Source: Prorocentrum cordatum
Taxonomy: Eukaryota; Sar; Dinophyceae; Prorocentrales; Prorocentraceae
Assembly (NCBI GenBank): GCA_963575745.1
Contig: CAUYUJ010004539.1
Coordinates: forward strand, 32,501 to 69,031
Direction of reading: 5' to 3'
Length of the DNA stretch: 36,531 nucleotides
The position numbers and the translations under genes are program-made. This document shows positions 12,255 through 20,953 of the stretch, in pieces. The notes under the pieces are model-generated. The model worked only from the letters and a program-made list of their open reading frames with translations. It had not been told where the DNA came from and did not search any database. Each line of letters begins with the position of its first letter. The stretch's first letter is position 1.

Positions 12255-13235
12255 TAGAGTTCTGACAACTTTTTTCGGCGCCGCACCGCTCCCACCGCCC
12301 CGCCCTTCCCGCCCCTCCACCCACCCACCCGCGCCAACCACCACCACCAGCGTGACAGCGCCCCCCGTCCAGTGCTCCGCCCCGACCACTTTATACACCA
12401 ACCACCGCCACCACCGCCAGCGTGACACCGCCCCCCGTCCTGTGCTTACCAGCCTCGAACGTATCCCTATCCCTAAGAATGACACGCCAACAGGCGATGA
12501 CAATCTTAGGGATTCGCCCTCAAAAAATAAGGGAATCACTAAGATTGGCATCGTGATGAGGAGATGCCCAGCATAGGGATAGGGATATGTTCCAGGCTGG
12601 CAATGTACCCTGTCCAACCGCCCCCCTCCGCCCCGACCACTTATACACCAACCACCACCACCACCAGCGCGGCACCGCTCTCCGTCCAGTGCCCTCTTCT
12701 CCCCGTCCCTTTCTGCCCCGACCACTTCACTTCGACGTCGCACCGCCCCCACCCCCCCCCGCCCCCCCGACCCTTCCCCCCTCCCAAGCCACCCAGTGCC
12801 CTCCCAACCCCGCCCTCCTCCGGCCCGACCACTTTATTTCAGCGTCGCACCGCCCCCAGACCACTGCATTTCGGCGTCGCACCGTCCCCAACCCGCCCCG
12901 CCCCCCCCGACCGTTACCCCCTTCTCCTACCACCCACCAATGCCCTCTGCAACCCCGCCCTCCTCCGACCGACACCGCCCCCCTCCGACCCGAACACTTT
13001 GTGTCCGGCGTTTCGCCACGCCCCCACCGACCCCCCTCCCCAGGCAGCCCAGTAAGGACCCTCTCCAACCCGCCACCCCCACCTCGGACCTCCGAACATT
13101 TCTATTTATACCGTTGTTCGCCCCCCCCGGCCCGCCCCCCCGCCTCTGTCTCCTCGAGTTCGCCCTCTGACGCCCTTTTTGCGGCCCTCTGTGGGCACGC
13201 CTTTTCTCTCTCCCCCCCCTCTCCTCCTCCGCCTC
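12255..13235. repeat. C-rich degenerate repeats with CCGACCACTT words
   Basis: Imperfect units built from CACCGCCCCC, CCGACCACTT and GCGTCGCACCGCCCCC recur across the interval, for example near 12345, 12430, 12715, 12820 and 12870. All frames read as Pro/Thr/Arg low complexity. A foldback element is inserted at 12449-12600. Confidence 0.7.
12449..12600. mobile_element. Foldback (MITE-like) element, 152 bp
   Basis: The arm at 12449-12475 begins CCAGCCTCGAAC and ends TATCCCTATCCCTA. It is repeated inverted at 12574-12600 with 25 of 27 bases matching. Pairing continues inside: GATGACAATCTTAG near 12494-12507 faces CTAAGATTGGCATC near 12538-12551. No ORF is carried. No target-site duplication was obvious, and the host sequence is the C-rich repeat field. 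Confidence 0.75.
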
Positions 13236-13514
13236 CTTCCCCCTCCCTTTTGTGCAAGAGCCGTGTGGCACTGGTGCCACTTGTTCGGCGGCGAATTAAC
13301 GGTAGTCGTGATCTGGAGGGGGCATGATTTTTAAAACAGGTTTTGGACATTAGCAAGGCGTGTTTGGGAGGATTGGACTCGCCTCTCCATCGCTCGTTGC
13401 CCCCCCTTCCCATGGACTGCGGTCACCAGGACACGGCCAACCGTTGATCCATCGAGCCTTTGATCCTGATCCCCCATCCCCCCCTCCCCCTTCTAGCCCC
13501 ACACCCTCCTCCTC
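13236..13514. other. Intergenic DNA, nothing recognised
   Basis: Mixed sequence between the C-rich repeats and a TCC microsatellite. No gene is supported. Confidence 0.4.
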
Positions 13515-13590
13515 ACCCTCCACCTCCTCCTCCTCCTCCTCCTCCTCCTCCTCCTCCTCCTCCTCCTCCTCCTCCTCCTCCTCCTCCCCT
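13515..13590. repeat. TCC microsatellite
   Basis: About 20 uninterrupted TCC triplets with a few flanking variants. Forward frames read poly-Ser and reverse frames poly-Glu or poly-Arg. Confidence 0.9.
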
Positions 13591-13639
13591 TCCTCATCTG
13601 GAGGAACAAAAAACGACATAAGCGCAAAGACTGGGAGCT

Positions 13640-13756
13640 CCGCGCGGAGTTATCGGATCTGCGCTGGAACCCTCCCTGGAGGGCAGTGCGCGCCAGGGGC
13701 GGCGCCTGAGGCGCCGCGGGGGGGGGGTCCAGCGCAGATCCAATAAATCCGCGCGG
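13640..13756. mobile_element. Foldback (MITE-like) element, 117 bp
   Basis: The arm 13640-13672 (CCGCGCGGAGTTATC then GGATCTGCGCTGGA) recurs inverted at 13724-13756 with three mismatches in 33 bases. The spacer between them is GC-rich and contains GGCGCC palindromes. It carries no ORF. Its size resembles the foldbacks at 12449 and 33553, but the arm sequence is unrelated. Confidence 0.8.
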
Positions 13757-14600
13757 GCCTCCGAAGATGTACGTGTACGTCGTTTTCTGTTCCTCGATAA
13801 GCGGCCGCATGGCAGGGTTGTGTTGCACCGTCCCTGCCATAGTCATACCTTGCTGGTTGCCGCCGTCTGCGCCCGGTGGAACTTGGAATGGTGCCGTCGC
13901 TCTGATGTCGCAGCAGCTGGCCGGATGGTGCTGCTGCCGTGCTGTAGCGAGTGTGGAGGTATTGAAGGTGTGGGCGTCGAGGAGGGCGACTCTCGCGCGT
14001 GCAAGCGAGACTGGTGGCAAAAGTACCGCCGTAGCCGTCGGAACAAAGCTGGGTGGAGTTGACAAGGGACATGTCGACCCCTATCCCAGGCTTCCTGGTG
14101 TTGTCGAATGGACCCTAGATGTTGGGCCCAACCCTGGGATACACGATGGAGGGAGTCCATCCTCGATAGGGGGGCGCCCGAAAAGCCCCTATTGGGGTGT
14201 CTCCAAGGGTTCCCCCCCTTTTCTGAGCGGCTTCATTTTCCGTCGGAGAGCAGGGGGGGCGGGGGATCCCTCCCTTCCAGTTCAGATAACCCCGGGTCAT
14301 CGAGGGGGGGGGGGGGGGAAATCGCCTGCGAGGAGTGGCTGCGCTCTGCCAGGGCCTCCTCATCCTCCATGTCCTCGAGGGTGTTTGAAGGGGCCCTGGG
14401 ACACACAAATAAATACACACAAATAAAAATGTCTCCCATATTTTCATATTTTTGGTGGTTTTTGTCTTCCCCCCCACTTCCCATATTTTCCCATATTTTC
14501 TGGGAATCGCCGATGAATTGTGTCTGTGTGTTTTGTTCCCCTCCTGAGTGTTGTGGCATTCCCGAGCATGCCTGTATGTGTGCCGAGTTCGGGGATCTTC
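13757..14600. other. Intergenic DNA, nothing recognised
   Basis: Frames of up to about 220 codons are open on both strands but share no family, repeat or motif that I recognise. The T/A-rich part at 14410-14520 contains CCCATATTTTC words repeated three times. Confidence 0.4.
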
Positions 14601-14830
14601 TGACCCGGGTCAATCCAGACCCGGGTCAGCAGGAAACCAAAAACTGCAATGCAGGAACAAAAAACTTCACCGCAGGTCTTCGCAGACCGGGGTCAGTCAA
14701 TACGCGCGGCCGCCTCGCGGCCACGAGCGGCTCGCTAACCCGGGTCAGCCAGAGGGGTCTTCGCAGGATCCTGCAAGATCCGGTGCCCTGGCTGACCCCC
14801 GTTTGCATTGACCCCCGTCTCGAGGCCCCC
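14601..14830. repeat. Cluster of TGACCCGGGTCA-type palindromes
   Basis: A perfect TGACCCGGGTCA lies at 14601-14612, followed by GACCCGGGTCA (14618-14628), GACCGGGGTCA near 14687, AACCCGGGTCA near 14738 and two GCTGACCCC/TTGACCCC half sites near 14790-14815. This is a dispersed short repeat; any protein-binding role is speculation. Confidence 0.6.
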
Positions 14831-15229
14831 GACGAGTCAAGAAACCCAAGAAACCGGCGATGCATCGCCAAAGAAATCGTCGACAGGACCCCGATCGCGA
14901 AGCCGCAGGCTACTGGACGGGGTGGGCCGTCGGGTCCCGATCGGCGATGAGTGGGCGATTGGGAGGCGAGGCATCTCCCTCTGAGCCTATCCCCGCCCGA
15001 CGATGCCTCGTGGCTTTCGGGTAATAAACTCGGCTCTCCAGCAGCCGTTCGGGACGATCCTGCCCCCCCCCCCCGAGACGAGGCGCAGCCGCTAAAGAGC
15101 ACCCCGAAGCTAGGAAGCCGCCAAGAGCCGACGAAGACGCCCTCGGCCTTCGAACGCCCCCTGAGCGTATCCAAGATCTGGGGCCCCTGATTAGAGACAT
15201 CCCAGATGGGGTCGAAGTAAATGGGGCCA
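14831..15229. other. Intergenic DNA, nothing recognised
   Basis: GC-rich mixed sequence with one GATGCATCGCC word near 14858 that recurs in the next feature. No coding frame is supported. Confidence 0.4.
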
Positions 15230-15350
15230 GGGGATCGCGCCGCATCGCCGATGCATCGCCGATGCATCGGCGATGCATTGGCAATGCACCGGCGACGTCA
15301 GTGTGGAGAAAAACGGGCTCCACATCAAGAAGCATCGCCGATGCATCGAC
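15230..15350. repeat. GATGCATCG(C)C palindrome cluster
   Basis: Overlapping copies of CGCCGATGCAT and its complement form a perfect 28-base palindrome at 15251-15278 (centre GATGCATC). A further GCATCGCCGATGCATCG lies near 15333. The tract can fold into alternative hairpins. Confidence 0.75.
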
Positions 15351-15735
15351 GAGGCGGAGCCACATCATCCGATCCCAACTACGCTTAGGTCGGGCATATC
15401 CCCCTACAGGTTGATTGTGAGTGAAAAATAATTATATCTTACAAAATCCAAAGTAATCAAAAAATGCTCAAAACAAATCGTCCCCAGACTATTTTCTGAC
15501 CAGTTTTAAATATTCCTCCCGTAGGGGGACACGCCCGACTTAGATCTACGCGGACCCCGCCTGGGAGGCCCAGAAGATCCGAAACCCTGATCTGAAGCCT
15601 CCTCCCCGCGGGGGGCGGCCAGGCGTGGGGTCTGCAGATCCTGGCCCGAGGCTCGGCTGTGCGGCCCGGCGGGGGCCAAAGGGACGCAATCAAATTACGC
15701 ACACCAAGGAAAAACCCCAAACAATGGATGGTTTG
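15351..15735. other. Intergenic DNA, nothing recognised
   Basis: An AT-rich patch (15410-15515) sits between two near-inverted words, GTCGGGC.TATCCCCCTAC (15390-15410) and GTAGGGGGACACGCCCGAC (15522-15540). They could be the arms of another small foldback. No gene is seen. Confidence 0.4.
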
Positions 15736-15848
15736 ATCGACCGGGAACCCGGGAACCAAGGAGCCCGGAACCCACCCAAATCGGCCCGGAATCAACAACC
15801 AGGAACCCGGGAACCCAGAACCGGGAACCCGGGAACCCAGCCAGCTAC
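15736..15848. repeat. GGGAACCC minisatellite
   Basis: Imperfect tandem copies of GGGAACCCGGGAACC and CCCGGAACCC. The unit is self-complementary around CCCGGG and GGTTCC, giving repeated short hairpins. Confidence 0.7.
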
Positions 15849-16284
15849 CAAAATCGGCGGGAAGCTTTCGCCACATCTTCCAATTTCCGCTCGGACCTTT
15901 CAGTGCAAGCACTGATTGAGGAAAGAAGGGCCATGAAATCTGAGGGGATGTCCTGGCGCCGACCATGCTATCCCCCCCCCCAATCCAAACCCCCCTCCTG
16001 GCCACCCCCGACTCCCCCAGACATGCGACGTTCTGACATTTTCAACGCGCGGTCTCCGGAAGTCCGGCCCTTTCCCCGGGGCCAACCGCTCATCCCGACT
16101 CGTCCTCCGACGGTCCCAGGGCAGGACGCGGCGAAGGCTGCTGGAGGTCGTACGAGGCCCAGAAACCTCCCGTCGTCATTCTGTTTTACGACGCGATCGT
16201 GCCTCCAAAAACCCGAGGTCCTGAGTTGCTCCGTACACGGGGTCCCCGGAAATCTCGACCCCTTCCCCACGACCCGTCTTTCCT
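15849..16284. other. Left flank of the large element, nothing recognised
   Basis: GC-rich sequence with words such as TCTCCGGAAGTCCGG and TCCCCGGAAATC. No gene was recognised. It ends at the inverted terminal sequence starting at 16285. Confidence 0.4.
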
Positions 16285-16321
16285 CTTTGACCGTCGGGTG
16301 GGTGTAAGTGCGGTAAGAGCG
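16285..16321 (+). repeat. Left terminal inverted repeat of the candidate element
   Basis: The sequence starts CTTTGACCGTCGGG and ends TGTAAGTGCGGTAAGAGCG. It matches the reverse complement of 30901-30937 at 35 of 37 positions, with differences at positions 7 and 18. Similarity stops sharply outside CTTTGA on both sides. Confidence 0.8.
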
Positions 16322-16700
16322 TTGTATATCCGATGAAATCGTTTCAACGAAGATGTATGTAGGTTCATGCTAGTTGACCTCACATATTCAACATACATAA
16401 AATATCGAACTTAACATTCAACTACTTAACGTTTTGTTAGATAAGTATATTCAACAACATACCATACATATTACTCACAGAACCATCCATCTTATTAACT
16501 GACCTATCGGGTACCACTGCCAAGATATAACGATACATACACCTCAACATATCCAACTTAGTAGCTAAGCCAGCTAAGTCGATGTGGGCTGTCCGATTCG
16601 GTTAACCCGAAATTTGCATAAATTTCTATGATTTTTCATGTTTGTTCTTGATGTTGCTATGTTTCGGGGAAAACAACAACAAAAAAAAACGTTTTAACAA
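16322..16700. other. Left subterminal AT-rich region
   Basis: An AT-rich stretch in otherwise GC-rich DNA, with many ACATA and CAACATA words. It contains GCTAAGCCAGCTAAGTCGAT near 16564 and AATTTGCATAAATTTC near 16611, which loosely resemble words in the reverse complement of the right subterminal region (30680-30900). This is the kind of place where transposase-binding sites are found in DNA transposons, but no site is proven. Confidence 0.5.
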
Positions 16701-17037
16701 CTACATCACGGCAGTTTTTCAGGACAAGGCGCCGCAGGTCGACGCGCCGAGCCGCCCTCAGGACGCCTGCGGGGCGCGGAGGGGAAGGGGGGGGAGGGAG
16801 AGGGGGGGGATCAACTATTCTTCAAACTGCCTCCCCTCGGCGGCCATCGCCGCCTCCCCTCTCCTCCCCTCGCTGTCGGCGGCCAGCCCGCCCCGCTCCC
16901 TCCTGCCGCCTTCCCTCCCCGAGCCCACCTTCCTTCTTCGGCGGCATATCCGCCCCTCCCCCCTGCGCCTCTCCATCGAAGGGCGGCGCATCCGCCAGCG
17001 GCATATCCGCTCTCGCATGCGCGCGTTTTTTTCCTTT
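16701..17037. other. Spacer 3' of gene 5 with GGCGG palindromes
   Basis: Contains GGCGGCATATCCGCC (16940-16954), GGCGGCGCATCCGCC (16982-16996) and the variant AGCGGCATATCCGCT (16997-17011). No coding frame is supported between the stop of gene 5 and the AT-rich subterminal DNA. Confidence 0.6.
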
Positions 17038-19406
17038 TCACGCGATGGCGAGCACATGGCCATCGTCCTGTAGTCGCCGATAAGCCGCCCAGGCTGGCGG
17101 GATCAGCTCGGCGGGCATCGCGGCGACGTCGCCGCGCGGCCGCCACGGGGACGCGCCTGGGCATGGCGCGCGCACCCATTCCAGGGTCTCCACCAGCATG
17201 TAGCTGGCGGCGCCAGCCTGCGCGCAGCAATGCACGATGCACGCCTCGCCGTCGCCCGGGAGAAAATCCTGAGGGCAGCAGCGCCTCGATTTTTGGGGGG
17301 CACACGCATGTGCACCCCTAAATGCCAAGGTTGGTTGCGCCGTCTGTCCTGGCTGTCGTGCATCTGGCCGTCGATCGACGCCTCTCTGCTGGTCCACGTT
17401 TCAGCCCTGCGGAGGGGTTCCTCCTCCTCCTCCTGGCGGCAAGCCGCCTCGGCAGCAAACCGCCTTCCCCTCTCCCAGCCCATCTTCCTCCACAAAAGGG
17501 CAAGCAAGGTTGCGCCCCGAGTGCCTGAACGCACTGTCCAGCTCTGGCGTGCGCCACGCTTTGGCGCGGGAGCGCGGCGCCTCCTTCGCTTCCTCCGGGA
17601 AGCAGGCGAGCATCGCCGTCAAGGCCGACAGCTCGAAATTCGCAGGGTTGTCGATCTCCTGCGACCTGGACCGAAGCAGGTTGTGCTTCCGCTCGAGTAC
17701 GAAGGCGTCCAACCAGATGCCGTCCTCCGCAGGCTGGTCGGGGACGTGCCACAAATAATGATGCTTCGGCTTGATCAGGGCTGGCCCGTGCGCGGCTTTG
17801 TGCAGCGCCAAGGAAATCGAAACGGCCTTGGTCCAGACAGCTATCAAATTCGGCACGGCGCCGATCCTCAGGACGTAGCCGAACCGCCTGCCACCTAAGC
17901 GCTCGAGGATGCGCGCGGGCCGACGCGGTGCATCCTCGAACGCGCAGGCCAGCGTTTGCGTTTCAGCTGCGGCCGCATGTCCTTTTGCCCTGCATGTACA
18001 AGTCGAGCAACTTCGCCATCGCCTCGAACGACCGCGCCGCAGCGTTCGCCAAGCCGCTGGGACGCAGCTCCGTGTGCACCCAATGACGAATCAAAGGGAA
18101 CACGGCCAAGCAATCCGACGCCTTGCCCACGAAGTGCGACGCCTTGCAGGTCGCTGTCTTCCGAGCCACGCTGAACAGAAACGCTGGCGATCTCCTGCCG
18201 CGTCTGCCAGTCCGCCACGCCGAGCAGCGATCCCGCCACGTTCCCCACGCGTCGGGGATGACATCCCTCACCGCCTTGAGGGGCGCAAAGATTTCGACCT
18301 GCATGGTCCCGCCGCTGGCCAGCATGGTATGCACGGGGCCCCTCACGCATGTGCTCGGCGGCGCCACCGTCCGCAACGCCTGGCACGCCACCAGAGAACG
18401 GTCATCCAGAGCGATGCCCATTGCCGTCTCCTTCGGGGGCCGGAACATCAGAAGGGAAGGGGGGGAACATCAGAAGGGGATCGATGGAAATGTTTTCCTC
18501 CCTGGCTCCAGTCTCTCGATGTTCGCTCTGGTTGTCGTGTCCCGCAGCGACGCCAAATCATCATATTGCTGCACACTCGTCTGACGACAGCGGGTAAAAG
18601 CGCGACGAGTCAGCGCACCAGAGAGGCACGAGGTAATCATCGTCGTCGTAGTCTGCCAGACATTCCGCCTGATCCAGCACAACGTTCTTGCATTGCAAGC
18701 ACGGTCTCAGACCTGAAGCGCCCTTGGTGCAGAATGTCTCTTTTCCAGCCGCCTCGTCTGCAATCAAGCGGTGGAACTTGGCGAAAAAGTGCACGCCGCC
18801 GATTGGCGCACCGTGCTCCGACAGACTCTCTGGCCCCAGGAACAGCGCGCGAAGCAATGCCCGCGCCGCGGCCGAGCCGCCGATGCTCTTCTTCACGACG
18901 ACGCGCAAGGTGCCGATCGGCAGCCACGCAACCTCCTTCCGCAAGAAGGATCCGAACTCGAGGGAACTCGCATACACCGCGAGCTGATTCCGACGATTAT
19001 CTATCTTCAAGGCGTTGCCCGCGCCAATGTCGTCGTAGTACAGCAAAAGCCTCCACGGCCGATCGCGCGACACAGGGAATCGGCGCATCGCTTCCCGACT
19101 CCAGAGAGGGCAGTCCGACAGGGGCCTCGGCATCAGCCGATGCGGCAGCGCCACGCCCCATCGGAAAGGCGTGCCGATATTGGGCTGCAGTCGCACTGCG
19201 CTGATGAGATCGGCCACGGATGCCGTCTGCGATCGCTGCATGGCCCGAGCGCTCACGTCTATAGCATCGCCCGCGCCGTCGCCACGGCCAAGCGCAGTCA
19301 CGATTCGCTCGAGCAAAGCCGCGGACACGCCGCGCGGGGCCAGACGCTGTTGCAGTCGAGCCCGCTGCGCCACCTGCTTGTCCACCTGCAGGGCGCGTTT
19401 CCCCAT
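17038..19406 (-). pseudogene. Gene 5: broken copy of a dispersed dinoflagellate family, DDE-transposase-like
   Basis: The ATG at 19406 opens MGKRALQVDK. The first 277 codons are intact and include LLYYDDIGAGNALK (residues 122-135), ARALLRALFLGPESL, and the CxxC segment GASGLRPCLQCKNVV (C236, C239). Matching segments follow: YDDLASLRD (near 18560), GIALDDRSLVACQALRT (near 18420), GPVHTMLASGG (near 18330), DCLAVFPLIRHWVH (near 18100), IKPKHHYLWHVPDQ (near 17760), LDAFVLERKH (near 17700), and a tail ending DDGHVLAIA at 17038. I remember this order from a highly repeated dinoflagellate protein family. The YDD, family D-x-M-H and LER-x-H motifs suggest a DDE catalytic triad, as in TNP2/plavaka-like transposases, but that is inference. 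Breaks: an extra base near 18575, an in-frame TGA at 18470-18472, a frameshift near 17980, and an unresolved intron or gap at about 17500-17330 that holds a GGCGG palindrome. Here the D before MH is absent (GPVH). Confidence 0.65.
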
Positions 19407-19891
19407 TGCGCCGACGCCCGCGCGCGGGAGGGGCGGGGGCGGGGGGCAGCGCGAGGCCCAGTGCGGTTGAGAAAAACGAATTGCAGCCAGAGAGACGGAA
19501 GTGGAGGCGGGAATGGATCGCGGGGCGGAGTAGCCGCCGAAGGGCATGGCGGTGTAGCCGCCTGAAGGGTCGGGAGGGGCGGCGTAGCCGCCGAAGAGCG
19601 TGGGGGCGAGGGGGCATGGGGGGAGGGGGGAGGGGGGAAGGGGGTGGGTGGGGGAGATTGCGGAGGCGCGAAGTGAGCGTAGCAACGGAGCTTGCAAGGG
19701 GATTTCTTTTTCTCGCACGCAGTCGTTTAGGGTTTCAAGCTCGGGTTTCAATATCGGAGACGGGCGCGGCTGGCGGCTCTTAGTGCGGGTGCGCGTGCTG
19801 CCTCCAACTCCTCATCCCCCTCCTCCTCCTCTCCTCATCCTCCCTCCTCTTCCTCCTCATCCTCCTCTATCGGCCCAGCTCCGATCGCCGC
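19407..19891. other. Spacer 5' of gene 5 with three GGCGG palindromes
   Basis: GGCGGAGTAGCCGCC (19524-19538), GGCGGTGTAGCCGCC (19548-19562) and GGCGGCGTAGCCGCC (19578-19592) lie within 70 bp, followed by G-rich DNA and a CTC-rich patch at 19805-19870. When translated on the minus strand these palindromes create spurious FGGYAA-like peptide repeats fused to gene 5; I start gene 5 downstream of them. Confidence 0.7.
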
Positions 19892-20191
19892 TCAGCTCTC
19901 CTGGTGCGGCTGGCGGCAAAAGTACCGAATATTGCCTGGGATGTCCTTCACCGTCTTCTTCGACATCTCAAGCATCATCTTGCCCTTCTCCTCGGTACGG
20001 CGCGCCTCCTCCATCATCTGCCGCGCCTGGTCGATGAGCATCTGGCCCTTGACTCCAACGGCGCGTGCATGGCGGCAACGGTTGCGCCACTCGATGGACC
20101 GCACCACCATGGTCGCCCAGCCCCAAGCACTGCCATCCGTCGCGACGAGCTCGAAGTCATCGACGTCGCACTTGCCCGCGATGCTCACCAT
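19892..20191 (-). CDS. 99-residue protein preceded by a spliced-leader relic
   Basis: The ORF starts at ATG 20191 and stops at 19892. It opens MVSIAGKCDVDDFELVATDG, then has AWGWATMVVRSIEWRNRCRH, a helical Gln/Glu/Lys/Met-rich middle (about residues 48-82, QMLIDQARQMMEEARRTEEK) and a C-terminal FCRQPHQES. I recall similar DFELVATDG-SAWGW proteins as a dispersed dinoflagellate family of unknown function. The frame is intact. A 22-base match to the dinoflagellate spliced leader ends 44 bases before the ATG on the same strand, which suggests a reverse-transcribed mRNA copy. No downstream poly(A) was seen. Alternatively it is the last exon of a gene beginning upstream; the spacer between here and gene 4 is compatible with introns. 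Confidence 0.6.
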   Translation of the reverse strand: MVSIAGKCDVDDFELVATDGSAWGWATMVVRSIEWRNRCRHARAVGVKGQMLIDQARQMMEEARRTEEKGKMMLEMSKKTVKDIPGNIRYFCRQPHQES

Positions 20192-20235
20192 AGCGGCGCA
20201 AGACCTCGAAGGGGGCACGACCTCGAGCGGCTCTC

Positions 20236-20257
20236 CTTGAGCCACAAAGACTACGGA
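20236..20257 (-). other. Relic of the dinoflagellate spliced leader (DinoSL)
   Basis: Read on the minus strand, the sequence is TCCGTAG, TCTTTGT, GGCTCAAG. The DinoSL is a conserved 22-base leader (starting CCGTAG and ending TTGGCTCAAG) added by trans-splicing to nuclear mRNAs of dinoflagellates. Of the 21 defined positions, 18 match, including the whole GGCTCAAG end. A genomic copy upstream of an ORF is the known signature of an mRNA that was reverse-transcribed and reinserted. Confidence 0.75.
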
Positions 20258-20311
20258 TGAGGGGTGGGACGGTGGCAGATCATGTCATTGGGAAACGCGA
20301 GAGAACGGTGC

Positions 20312-20531
20312 GAGCGCGATGGGCAGCAAAAGCGGCATCTCCGCCAAATGAAGGCAAGGCGGCATGTCCGCCAAGGGCTTGCGAGAGTGGCAAGGCGGCA
20401 TCCCCGCCAAACGAAGGGCTGCGGTGGCAACGAGTGGGATGGCGATGACAACGGAGACATGCTTTTCACCAACAATAGCAGTTGTACGAAATCACACACC
20501 TCGTCATGAGCGGCCCAACTGCCGCCCCTGC
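20312..20531. repeat. 220-bp direct duplication, copy 1
   Basis: Runs from GAGCGCGATG to GCCGCCCCTGC and matches 20698-20916 with only scattered substitutions, at an offset of 385-386 bp. It holds three palindromes: AGCGGCATCTCCGCC (20331-20345), GGCGGCATGTCCGCC (20358-20372) and GGCGGCATCCCCGCC (20394-20408). It may be intronic with respect to minus-strand coding segments. Confidence 0.85.
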
Positions 20532-20690
20532 CAAGGAGCTGTTTCGCCTCTGCTTCGCCTCCGACCGCCAATCGATGGGACCCCCAACGGTGTCGCTGGC
20601 CTTCGCGAGCCACAGCTCGCGCGGTAGGAGCTCGAGCAGGACGCGCTCGAGCAGGAGGGAGTTCTGCAAGCGCTCCGCCTCGCCAAGTGA
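20505..20690 (-). CDS. Possible coding exon with an IDWRSE segment
   Basis: The minus-strand frame reads EAERLQNSLLLERVLLELLP, then KASDTVGGPIDWRSEAKQ and ends near PLMTR before ACGAG/GTGTGT, a plausible splice donor. VGGPIDWRSEAKQ resembles VGNPIDWRSENVL in gene 2, so the two may be paralogous exons. The segment lies between the two 220-bp duplicates. It has no start codon of its own that I would trust, and it may belong to the same transcript as the 99-residue ORF or be a fragment. Confidence 0.35.
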
Positions 20691-20697
20691 GGCATCG

Positions 20698-20916
20698 GAG
20701 CGCGATGAGCAGCAAAGGCGGCATCTCCGCCAAATGAATGCAAGGCGGTATGTCCGCCACGGGCTTGCGAGGGTGGAAAGGCGGCATCCCCGCCAAACGA
20801 AGGGCTGCGGTGGTAACGAGTGGGATGGCGATGACAACGGAGACATGTTTTCACCAACAATAGCAATTGCACGAAATCACACACCTCGTCATGAGCGGCC
20901 CAACTGCCGCCCCTGC
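20698..20916. repeat. 220-bp direct duplication, copy 2
   Basis: Second copy of 20312-20531, again with three palindromes: GGCGGCATCTCCGCC (20717-20731), GGCGGTATGTCCGCC (20744-20758) and GGCGGCATCCCCGCC (20780-20794). Arms of palindromes are preserved or restored between copies while neighbouring bases vary. Confidence 0.85.
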
Positions 20917-20953
20917 TCACGAGCGGCCCAGCGGCCGCGGCTTATTCGGGTTC

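Noticed and set aside
12462-12590. TATCCCTATCCC/TAGGGATAGGGA resembling telomeric repeats
   Set aside because: There are only two units per side, they are arranged as inverted arms of a foldback element, and they do not match the TTTAGGG-type repeat reported for dinoflagellates.
13767-14426. Overlapping 140-220 codon frames on both strands
   Set aside because: No family resemblance, motif or splice context; open frames of this length are expected in GC-rich DNA.
17909-19204. A 431-codon plus-strand frame opposite gene 5
   Set aside because: The minus strand carries the recognisable family motifs at the same positions; the plus frame is compositional.
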